This document shows, in pieces, positions 26,625-33,814 of a DNA stretch of 64,000 nt; position 1 is the first letter of the stretch, and each line of letters begins with the position of its first letter. A model generated the notes under the pieces. It was not told the origin of the DNA. It worked only from the letters and a program-made list of their open reading frames with translations, and did no database searches. Source of the DNA: Streptomyces sp. JJ66 (GTDB lineage Bacteria > Actinomycetota > Actinomycetes > Streptomycetales > Streptomycetaceae); assembly GCF_019303495.1 (NCBI RefSeq), contig NZ_JAEVFI010000008.1, positions 1 through 64,000 on the forward strand, written 5' to 3'. The translations under genes and the position numbers were made by a program.

Positions 26625-27429
26625 CCCGACGACCCCCACGAACCTGGCGAAAGCCCCGCAGGCACCGGACCGGCGTCCGACGGTCATCGCGGACGACGTG
26701 CACATCGTCTACCGGGTCTATGGCGGCGCGCGCGGCAAGGGCAGCGCGACGGCGGCACTGAACCGGATCATGCGGCGCAAGCCCGGCGGCGGCCGGGTGC
26801 GCGAGGTGCACGCCGTCAAGGGCGTGAGCTTCACCGCCTACCGGGGTGAGGCCATCGGGCTGATCGGCTCCAACGGGTCGGGCAAGTCCACGCTGCTGCG
26901 CGCCATCGCCGGGCTGCTGCCGCCCGAGCGCGGCAAGGTCTACACCGACGGGCAGCCCTCGCTGCTCGGCGTCAACGCGGCGCTGCTCAACGACCTCACC
27001 GGCGAGCGCAACGTCGTGCTGGGCGGCCTGGCGATGGGCATGTCCCGCGAGGAGATCCGCGCGCGCTACCAGGACATCGTGGATTTCTCCGGCATCAACG
27101 AGAAGGGTGACTTCATCACCCTGCCGATGCGCACGTACTCCTCCGGCATGTCCGCGCGGCTGCGGTTCTCCATCGCCGCCGCCAAGGATCACGACGTGCT
27201 GATGATCGACGAGGCGCTGGCCACGGGCGACAAGAAGTTCCAGAAGCGCTCGGAGAACCGCATCCGGGAACTGCGCAGGGAGGCCGGGACGGTCTTCCTG
27301 GTCAGCCACAACAACAAGTCGATCCGGGACACCTGCGACCGGGTGCTGTGGCTGGAGAAGGGCGAACTCCGCATGGACGGCCCGACCGAGGTCGTCATGA
27401 AGGCCTACGAGGAGTTCACCAGCAAGTAA
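26611..27429 (+). CDS. ABC transporter ATP-binding protein (TagH/Wzt-like)
   Basis: A 272-residue ATPase partner of the preceding permease. Walker A is GSNGSGKST (~residue 90), the ABC signature YSSGMSARLRFS, Walker B DVLMIDEALATGD, and the switch His in LVSHNNKSI. The SSGM signature and the loop before Walker A (REVHAVKGVSFTAYRGEA) are typical of exporters of teichoic acids and O-antigens. There is no C-terminal glycan-recognition domain of the Wzt type, so the substrate is likely recognised by the permease or by its lipid. A hairpin follows the stop. Confidence 0.92.
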   Translation: MAVADPTTPTNLAKAPQAPDRRPTVIADDVHIVYRVYGGARGKGSATAALNRIMRRKPGGGRVREVHAVKGVSFTAYRGEAIGLIGSNGSGKSTLLRAIAGLLPPERGKVYTDGQPSLLGVNAALLNDLTGERNVVLGGLAMGMSREEIRARYQDIVDFSGINEKGDFITLPMRTYSSGMSARLRFSIAAAKDHDVLMIDEALATGDKKFQKRSENRIRELRREAGTVFLVSHNNKSIRDTCDRVLWLEKGELRMDGPTEVVMKAYEEFTSK

Positions 27430-27471
27430 TCCGTCCCGGGGTACCTCCCGGCGGTAGTTGAGGGGTTCGAG

Positions 27472-27493
27472 GAGAGCGCCGGGCGTCGCTCTC
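27472..27493 (+). terminator. Putative terminator after the exporter operon
   Basis: GAGAGCG-(8)-CGCTCTC, a perfect 7-bp stem 43 bases after the ATPase stop codon. No U-tract, as usual in this genus. Confidence 0.5.
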
Positions 27494-27636
27494 GCGGCCC
27501 GGGCGGAGCCCCAGTTCCGGGAGGGGCGCCCACCCCTCGCCCGCCCAGCGACAACCCCCCCCCGCGTGTCTGAAATGCAGATTATCTGGCAATCAAGGTA
27601 GAAACGAGGCGTGACGGCAGTGGAGAGGGGCCACGC

Positions 27637-28569
27637 GTGGTGACCGCCTGGACGCCCACGGCACAGGCCCCCGTGCGCGGCGTGCTCGACCAGGCGGCGG
27701 CGGAGAACTTCCCCGTGGCCCCCGCCTTCCTGCCCGCCGCCGGGCGCGCCGCCCTGCTGGCCGTCTACGGCTACGCCCGGCTGGTGGACGACATCGGCGA
27801 CGGCGATCTGGCCCCCGGCGGCGCCGACGCCCGCCTGTTCGGCGTCCCGCCCGAGCACGCCGAGGACCGGCCCGCCCTGCTGGACGCCGCCGAGGCGGAC
27901 GTCCACCGTCTGCTGGACGCCGCGCGGTGGCCCGGAGCGCCAGGCCCGCGTCACCCGCTGGTGCGCGCCCTGCTCCCCGCCGTCCGGGCCCACGCGCTGA
28001 CCGCCGAGCCGTTCCTCGCACTGATCGAGGCGGGCCGACTCGACCAGCACCGCCACACCTACACCACCTGGGAAGAACTGCTCGGCTACTGCGCGCTGTC
28101 CGCCCACCCGGTGGGCCGCCTGGTGCTCGCCGTCACCGGCACCGCCTCACCCGAGCGGGTGCGCCGCTCCGACGCGGTGTGCACCGCGCTCCAGGTCGTC
28201 GAACACCTTCAGGACGTGGCTGAGGACCGCGCCCGTGGCCGCGTCTACCTCCCGGCCGAGGACCTGGCCCGCTTCGGCGTGCGCGAGGCGGACCTGGACG
28301 CACCGGTCACCTGCGCGGCGCTGCGCAGCGTCGTCGCCTGCCTGGCGGAACGTTCCTTCGCACTGCTGGACGAAGGCACCGGCCTGGTGGCGAGTGTGCC
28401 GGGGCGGCTGCGGCTGCTGCTGGCCGGATACGCCGGCGGAGGCCGCGCGGCCCTGCGCGCGCTGGCCGCCGCCCGCTACGACGTCCTGGCCGGGCCCCCC
28501 ACCGCGGCCCGTCCCGCCGTGCTGCGCGAGACGGCGGCAGTCCTGATGGCCGCCCGACGAGTCCGATGA
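27637..28569 (+). CDS. hpnC: Squalene synthase HpnC (hydroxysqualene-forming branch)
   Basis: A 310-residue trans-isoprenyl diphosphate synthase-fold protein of the HpnC type, which acts with HpnD and HpnE to make squalene from farnesyl diphosphate via presqualene diphosphate and hydroxysqualene. The first Asp-rich motif is RLVDDIGDGD (~residue 50) and the second EHLQDVAEDRARGRVYLP (~residue 190). GTG at 27637, with GAGAGGG upstream, is immediately followed by a second GTG. The 60 bases before it are unusually A/T-rich for this window and include a run of nine C (27555-27563). Confidence 0.93.
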   Translation: MVTAWTPTAQAPVRGVLDQAAAENFPVAPAFLPAAGRAALLAVYGYARLVDDIGDGDLAPGGADARLFGVPPEHAEDRPALLDAAEADVHRLLDAARWPGAPGPRHPLVRALLPAVRAHALTAEPFLALIEAGRLDQHRHTYTTWEELLGYCALSAHPVGRLVLAVTGTASPERVRRSDAVCTALQVVEHLQDVAEDRARGRVYLPAEDLARFGVREADLDAPVTCAALRSVVACLAERSFALLDEGTGLVASVPGRLRLLLAGYAGGGRAALRALAAARYDVLAGPPTAARPAVLRETAAVLMAARRVR

Positions 28570-28580
28570 GGAGGCCCTCG

Positions 28581-29588
28581 ATGACCCCGGCCACCAGCGC
28601 CCCCACGACCCCCGACCCCACGGGGGAATCCTCAGCCCCTGGCGGCGCCGGCCCCGGCCCCCAGGAGCCGCCCGCGCCCGTGCTGGCCGCCTACGGCTAC
28701 TGCGAGACCGTCACCGCTCAGCAGGCCCGCAACTTCGCCTACGGCATCCGCCTGCTGCCCCCGCCCAAGCGCCGCGCCCTGTCCGCCCTGTACGCCCTCT
28801 CCCGCCGCGTGGACGACATCGGCGACGGCTTCCTGGACGCCGACACCAAAACCGCCCGGCTCGCCGACGCCCGCACCCTGCTCGCGCGCGTCCGCGACGG
28901 CGCCGTGGCCGCCGACGACACCGATCCGGTGGCCCTCGCCCTCACCGACGCCGCCCACCGCTACCCGGTGCCGCTGGACGCCTTCGACGAGCTGATCGAC
29001 GGCGTCCTGATGGACGTGACCGCCCGCACCTACCGCACCTGGGACGACCTGCGCGACTACTGCCGCTGCGTCGCCGGAGCCGTCGGGCGGCTCACCCTCG
29101 GCGTCTTCGGCACCGCGCCCGGCGCCCCGGACGCCGCCCGCGCCCCCGAGTACGCCAACACCCTGGGCCTGGCCATGCAGCTCACCAACATCCTGCGCGA
29201 CCTGCGCGAGGACGCCCGCAGCGGCCGCAGCTACCTGCCCTACGAGGAACTGGCGGCATTCGGCTGCGTGGGCGCCTTCGACGCGGCCACCGCCCCACCC
29301 GGCGCCGACCTCACCGGCCTCGTACACCACCAGGCCCGCCGCGCCCGGCGGCTGTTCGCCGAGGGCTACCGGCTGCTGCCGCAGCTCGACCGGCGCTCCG
29401 CCGCCTGCGTGGCGGCCATGGCCGGGATCTACCGCCGCCTGCTGGACCGCATCGAGGCCGACCCGGCCGCCGTGCTGCGCGGCCGGGTCAGCGTCCCGCC
29501 CCGGCAGAAGGCCCTCACGGCGGTTCGCGGCCTGACCGGGCTCGACGCCGCGCTGGTGCGCCGTGCCATCCGCCGGAGCGCCCGGTGA
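28581..29588 (+). CDS. hpnD: Presqualene diphosphate synthase HpnD
   Basis: A 335-residue phytoene/squalene synthase-type enzyme that condenses two FPP into presqualene diphosphate. Motifs: SRRVDDIGDGF (first Asp-rich, ~residue 77) and LTNILRDLREDARSGRSYLP (second, ~residue 210). A Pro-rich, low-complexity leader of about 35 residues precedes the catalytic domain. ATG at 28581 is preferred because GAGGAGG lies 5-11 bases before it; an upstream in-frame ATG at 28566 would overlap the hpnC stop. Confidence 0.93.
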   Translation: MTPATSAPTTPDPTGESSAPGGAGPGPQEPPAPVLAAYGYCETVTAQQARNFAYGIRLLPPPKRRALSALYALSRRVDDIGDGFLDADTKTARLADARTLLARVRDGAVAADDTDPVALALTDAAHRYPVPLDAFDELIDGVLMDVTARTYRTWDDLRDYCRCVAGAVGRLTLGVFGTAPGAPDAARAPEYANTLGLAMQLTNILRDLREDARSGRSYLPYEELAAFGCVGAFDAATAPPGADLTGLVHHQARRARRLFAEGYRLLPQLDRRSAACVAAMAGIYRRLLDRIEADPAAVLRGRVSVPPRQKALTAVRGLTGLDAALVRRAIRRSAR

Positions 29589-31045
29589 GCGACACGCTCG
29601 CCCCGGAAGGCGGCCAGGCGCCCGCCCGAGGCAGCGCCGTCGTCGTCGGCGGCGGACTGGCCGGAATCACCGCCGCCCTGCGGCTGGCCGACGCCGGGGT
29701 AACCACGACGCTGCTGGAAGCCCGGCCCCGGCTCGGCGGGCTGGCGTTCTCCTTCCGCCGCGAGACCCCGGCCGGAGTGCTCACCGTGGACAACGGCCAG
29801 CACGTGCACCTGCGCTGCTGCACCGCCTATCGCTGGTTCCTGGACCGCGTCGGGGCCCGGGCGCTGGCCCCGCTGCAACGCCGCCTGGACATCCCCGTGC
29901 TGGACGCTCGCACCCGCCGCGTCGGCCGCATCCGGCGCACCGCCGCCCCGGTGCCGCTGCACCTCGCGACCGCCCTCGCCCGCTACCCGCACCTGACCCC
30001 GGCCGACCGCCTGCGCGCTGCCCGCGCCGCGCTCGCCCTGCGCCGTCTGGACCCGGCCGACCCGGCGCTGGACGGTCAGGACTTCGGCACCTGGCTGCGC
30101 CGCCAGGGCCAGTCACCGCGCGGCATCGAGGCGCTGTGGGACCTGGTGGGCGTGGCCACGCTCAACGCCCGCGCCCGCGACGTCTCGCTCGCCCTGGCCG
30201 CCATGGTCTTCCGCACCGGCCTGCTCAGCGACGCCGGTGCCGCGGACCTCGGCTGGGCGCGCGTCCCGCTCGGCACACCGCACGACACCCTCGCCCGCCG
30301 CGCGCTCACTTCGGCGGGCGTCACCGTGCGCACCGGGGTGCGGGTGCGCGGGCTCGGGCAGCACCCCGGCGGACGCTGGCACCTGGACACCGGCCGCGCC
30401 CCCGGAGTCTCCCCGGAGTCCGCCGACGCCGTGGTGCTGGCGGTGCCGCAGGACCGGGCCGCCGCCCTGCTGCCCACCGGCGCCCTGCCCGATGCGGGCC
30501 GCCTCGCCCGCATCGGCACCGCGCCGATCGTGGGCGTGCACGTCCTGTACGACCGCCCGGTGCTGCGCCGCCCCTTCTTCGCCGCCCTCGGCAGCCCGGT
30601 GCAGTGGGTGTTCGACCGCACTCCCGCCTGCGGGCTCGCCCCGGACAGCGGCCAGTACCTCGCCCTGTCCCAGTCCGCCGCGCACGCCGACATCGACGCC
30701 CCCGTCCGCGTCCTGCGCGAGCGCTACCTCCCCGCGCTGGCCCGGCTGCTGCCCGCCGCCCGTACCGCCCGCGTCCGCGCGTTCTTCGTCACCCGCGAGC
30801 GGCACGCCACGTTCGCGCCCGGGCCGGGGGTCGAGCGCCTGCGGCCCGCCGCGCACACCAACGCACCGGGCATGTACCTTGCGGGCGCGTGGTGTGCCAC
30901 CGGGTGGCCCGCGACGATGGAAGGCGCGGTCCGCAGTGGCCACGCCGCCGCGCGCGCGGCGCTGGCCCGCCTCGGGCACCCGCCCGGCGACACCCCCTGG
31001 GAGTCGCCGTCAGGACGACCGCTGAACGCGAAGGAGACCCTGTGA
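29585..31045 (+). CDS. hpnE: Hydroxysqualene dehydroxylase HpnE
   Basis: A 486-residue FAD amine-oxidase-like protein. The N-terminal dinucleotide fold is VVVGGGLAGITAALRLADAGVTTTLLEARPRLGG (split over beta-alpha-beta), followed by DNGQHVHLRCC, a phrase specific to HpnE; the C-terminal FAD-binding strand is GMYLAGAWCATGWPATMEGAVRSG. It reduces hydroxysqualene to squalene. GTGA overlap with hpnD and GTGA overlap with the next gene indicate one transcript. Confidence 0.94.
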   Translation: MSDTLAPEGGQAPARGSAVVVGGGLAGITAALRLADAGVTTTLLEARPRLGGLAFSFRRETPAGVLTVDNGQHVHLRCCTAYRWFLDRVGARALAPLQRRLDIPVLDARTRRVGRIRRTAAPVPLHLATALARYPHLTPADRLRAARAALALRRLDPADPALDGQDFGTWLRRQGQSPRGIEALWDLVGVATLNARARDVSLALAAMVFRTGLLSDAGAADLGWARVPLGTPHDTLARRALTSAGVTVRTGVRVRGLGQHPGGRWHLDTGRAPGVSPESADAVVLAVPQDRAAALLPTGALPDAGRLARIGTAPIVGVHVLYDRPVLRRPFFAALGSPVQWVFDRTPACGLAPDSGQYLALSQSAAHADIDAPVRVLRERYLPALARLLPAARTARVRAFFVTRERHATFAPGPGVERLRPAAHTNAPGMYLAGAWCATGWPATMEGAVRSGHAAARAALARLGHPPGDTPWESPSGRPLNAKETL

Positions 31046-32115
31046 ACCCGGTGCAACCGGCCCCCGCCGGCATCGACTCGGCCGCGGTGACCGCTCTGCT
31101 CACCCGCGGGCGCACGCTGCCGCAGCCCCTGCTCCGGGCCGCCGTGGCGCGCCTCGCGCCGCCCATGGACACGGTCGCCGCCTACCACTTCGGCTGGATC
31201 GACGCCGAGGGCCGCCCCGCCGACGGCGACGGCGGCAAGGCCGTGCGTCCCGCCCTCGCCCTGCTGTCCGCCGAAGCCGCCGGCGCCGGGCCCAAGACCG
31301 GTATCCCCGGCGCCGTCGCCGTCGAACTGGTACACAACTTCTCCCTCCTGCACGACGACCTCATGGACGGCGACGAGCAGCGCCGCCACCGTGACACCGT
31401 GTGGAAGGTCCACGGGCCCGCACAGGCTGTCCTCGCCGGCGACGCGCTGTTCGCGCTGGCCGGGGAGATCCTGCTGGAACTCGGCACCGCCGACGCCGCC
31501 CGCGCCACCCGCCGCCTGACCCGTGCCACCCGCGCACTGATCGACGGCCAGGCGCAGGACATCTCCTACGAGCACCGGGAACGGGTCACCGTCGAGGAGT
31601 GCCTGGAGATGGAGGGCAACAAGACCGGCGCGCTGCTGGCCTGCTCCGCCTCCATCGGCGCGGTGCTCGCGGGCGCCGACGACCCAACCGCCGACGCGCT
31701 GGGCGCCTACGGCCACCACCTGGGCCTGGCCTTCCAGGCCGTGGACGACCTGCTGGGCATCTGGGGCGACCCGCAGGCAACCGGCAAGCAGACCTGGAGC
31801 GACCTGCGCAAGCGCAAGAAGTCCCTGCCGGTCGTCGCCGCGCTCGGCGGCGGCGGCGCGGCGGCGCGGCAGCTCGGCGAGCTGCTGACGGCCGACGCGA
31901 AGAAGCCGCAGGCCGAGGTTGACGACTTCGACGAGGCGCAGTTCGCGACGCGGGCGGCGCTGATCGAGGAGGCGGGCGGGCGCGACTGGACGGCGGCCGA
32001 GTCCCGCCGACAGCACGGGGCCGCGGTGCGCGCGGTCTCCACCGTCGCGATGCCGTCCGCGGTCCGCGCGCAGTTCCTCGCCCTGGCCGACTTCGTCGTG
32101 GACCGCCAGCGGTAG
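31042..32115 (+). CDS. Polyprenyl diphosphate synthase (probable farnesyl diphosphate synthase)
   Basis: A 357-residue all-helical prenyltransferase. The substrate Lys/Arg motif GGKAVRPALALLSAEAAG, first Asp-rich motif LLHDDLMDGD and second FQAVDDLLGIWGD are intact, so it should chain-elongate IPP with DMAPP/GPP. Large residues before the first Asp motif (HNFSLLHDD) favour a short product, in line with FPP supply to HpnC/D. AAGGAG precedes the GTG. In other Streptomyces a squalene-hopene cyclase gene normally follows; here the cluster ends with a terminator. Confidence 0.93.
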   Translation: MNPVQPAPAGIDSAAVTALLTRGRTLPQPLLRAAVARLAPPMDTVAAYHFGWIDAEGRPADGDGGKAVRPALALLSAEAAGAGPKTGIPGAVAVELVHNFSLLHDDLMDGDEQRRHRDTVWKVHGPAQAVLAGDALFALAGEILLELGTADAARATRRLTRATRALIDGQAQDISYEHRERVTVEECLEMEGNKTGALLACSASIGAVLAGADDPTADALGAYGHHLGLAFQAVDDLLGIWGDPQATGKQTWSDLRKRKKSLPVVAALGGGGAAARQLGELLTADAKKPQAEVDDFDEAQFATRAALIEEAGGRDWTAAESRRQHGAAVRAVSTVAMPSAVRAQFLALADFVVDRQR

Positions 32116-32126
32116 CCCCCGCCCCT

Positions 32127-32184
32127 CCCCGGCCTCCGGCCCCTTTGGCAGTCCTGCCGCCCAGGGTGCTGGGGAGGCCAGGGG
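32127..32184. terminator. Bidirectional terminator after the squalene cluster
   Basis: CCCCGGCCTCC (32127-32137) pairs with GGAGGCC-A-GGGG (32173-32184) with a single bulged base, and an inner hairpin GGCAG-TC-CTGCC (32147-32158) lies in the loop. It separates two convergent genes. Confidence 0.6.
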
Positions 32185-32192
32185 CTCAGGGG

Positions 32193-32999
32193 CTAGGCCA
32201 GGAAGCGGTCGCGGAGGGCCCCGCGCAGGGGGTCGGTCAGGCCCAGGCCCCGGGACAGGTAGGTGTCCACGTCGCCCCAGACGTCGGCGATCGTCGCGTA
32301 CGCCGTGGCCAGGTACACCGGCCGCGCGTCGAAGAACGGCGCCAGCAGTTCCCGCACCTCGGGGTCGATCCCCTTGCGGTCCTCCGCCTCCAGCGCACCG
32401 TCCCCGCGGTGCACCTCGTAGCGGCGGTGCGGGGCGTTGGAGAGCAGATAGTCCGCTTCAATGGCCTCCTGCTCCACGCCCAGCGCCAGCAGGGTGATCG
32501 CGACGGACAGGCCCGCGCGGTCCTTGCCCGCCGCGCAGTGCATCAGCACGGGCACGCTGCCCTCGGCCAGCTCGCGCAGGACCCGGCCGTGCTCAGCGGT
32601 GCGGGTGCGCACGATGTCGGCGTAGCTCTCCTGCATGCGCGCCACCGCGCGCCCGTCGGCCAGCTCCTCGCGCAGCACCGCCACCTCGCCGTCGCGCACA
32701 AGCTTCCAGAACTCCACCCCGTGGGCCGGGTCGGTCAGCGGCATGTTGACGTTCCGCACGCCGGGCAGGGCGACGTCCGTGCCGTCCAGGGCGATGTCGG
32801 CGTCGTTGCGGAAGTCGTAGACCGTGTGCAGGCCGAGTCGGGTGAGGAAGGCCGCGTCCTGGTCGGTGGCGCGGGCCAGGTGGCCGCTGCGGAACAGCAT
32901 GCCCTGGCGCACCCGGCGCCCGTCCGTGGTCGGCAGGCCGCCGAGATCACGGAAGTTGCGTACCCCGGCGAGCACGGGCTCCACGGCTTCGGACGTCAC
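32193..32999 (-). CDS. Tyrosine-protein phosphatase (DSP-like, PTP family)
   Basis: A 268-residue phosphatase. The N-terminus NFRDLGGLPTTDGRRVRQGMLFRSGHL is typical of the bacterial MptpB/Tyr_phosphatase3 group, and the Cx5R active site is HCAAGKDRAG (~residue 160). The following DYLLSN helix fits the same group. GTG start with GGAG upstream. It has no kinase beside it. It occupies the place where the hopanoid cyclase is found in related genomes. Confidence 0.9.
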   Translation of the reverse strand: MTSEAVEPVLAGVRNFRDLGGLPTTDGRRVRQGMLFRSGHLARATDQDAAFLTRLGLHTVYDFRNDADIALDGTDVALPGVRNVNMPLTDPAHGVEFWKLVRDGEVAVLREELADGRAVARMQESYADIVRTRTAEHGRVLRELAEGSVPVLMHCAAGKDRAGLSVAITLLALGVEQEAIEADYLLSNAPHRRYEVHRGDGALEAEDRKGIDPEVRELLAPFFDARPVYLATAYATIADVWGDVDTYLSRGLGLTDPLRGALRDRFLA

Positions 33000-33102
33000 G
33001 GGCGGCTCCTCACACGAAGGCGGGCACAGATGATCACACTGAACGGCGTACCTTCCCGACGATACGACAGCGGTTACCCGGCAGTCAGCCAGCCGGGGTG
33101 CC

Positions 33103-33108
33103 TACGCT
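33103..33108 (+). promoter_or_regulatory. -10 element of a probable leaderless alkB promoter
   Basis: TACGCT lies 6 bases before the GTG at 33115 and there is no ribosome site. Confidence 0.4.
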
Positions 33109-33114
33109 GGCCGG

Positions 33115-33798
33115 GTGAGCGCCGAACTCTTCCCGCGCCCCGCCGCCGGGGTGGCGCCCGGGGCCGTCCACCTGCCCGGATGGCTCGGGGCGGACGCCCA
33201 GCGCGAGCTGCTGGCCGCCTGCCGGGAGTGGGCACAACCGCCGGCCGGGCTGCGCACGGTGCGCATGCCGCGTGGCGGGCGGATGTCGGTGCGCCAGCTC
33301 AGCCTCGGCTGGCACTGGTACCCCTATGGCTACGCCCGCACCGTCGTGGACGGCGACGGAGCTCCGGTCAAGCCGTTCCCCACCTGGCTGGGTCAGTGGG
33401 CCAGGGACGCGGTGCGCGCGGCTCGCGGGGTGGACGACGCCCTGGGGGCCGCCGGGGACATCGCCGGCACCGCCGGCAGCACGGATATCGCGTACGACAT
33501 CGCGCTGGTCAACTTCTACGACGAGCACGCGAGGATGGGCCCGCACCGCGACAGCGACGAGCGCTCTGGGGCGCCCGTGGTCTCCTTCAGCCTCGGCGAC
33601 AGCTGTGTCTTCCGGTTCGGTACCGCCGAAAGCCGCGGGCGGCCCTGGACGGACGTGGAACTCGCCGGGGGTGACGCCTTCGTCTTCGGCGGACCGGCGC
33701 GCTACGCCTACCACGGAGTGCCGCGCACCCGGCCCGGCACCGCACCGCCCTGGCTGGGGCTGCGGGGGCGGGTGAACGTGACGGTCCGCGAGCGGTGA
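33115..33798 (+). CDS. alkB: AlkB-type 2-oxoglutarate/Fe(II)-dependent dioxygenase
   Basis: A 227-residue oxidative demethylase of alkylated nucleic acids. The iron ligands are visible as HRDSDE (HxD) in MGPHRDSDE and the distal His in YHGVPR; the 2-oxoglutarate-binding RxNxTxR is RVNVTVR at the C-terminus. LVNFYDEHARMGPH, upstream of the iron site, is also typical of AlkB. The gene is apparently leaderless. It ends 16 bases from the convergent GGDEF-EAL gene. Confidence 0.93.
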   Translation: MSAELFPRPAAGVAPGAVHLPGWLGADAQRELLAACREWAQPPAGLRTVRMPRGGRMSVRQLSLGWHWYPYGYARTVVDGDGAPVKPFPTWLGQWARDAVRAARGVDDALGAAGDIAGTAGSTDIAYDIALVNFYDEHARMGPHRDSDERSGAPVVSFSLGDSCVFRFGTAESRGRPWTDVELAGGDAFVFGGPARYAYHGVPRTRPGTAPPWLGLRGRVNVTVRER

Positions 33799-33814
33799 CG
33801 GCACTCGCGGACGG

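Noticed and set aside
27637..32115. Terpene or carotenoid biosynthetic cluster
   Set aside because: The two synthase genes and the flavoprotein match HpnC, HpnD and HpnE by order and motifs; no lycopene cyclase, desaturase series or tailoring enzymes are present.
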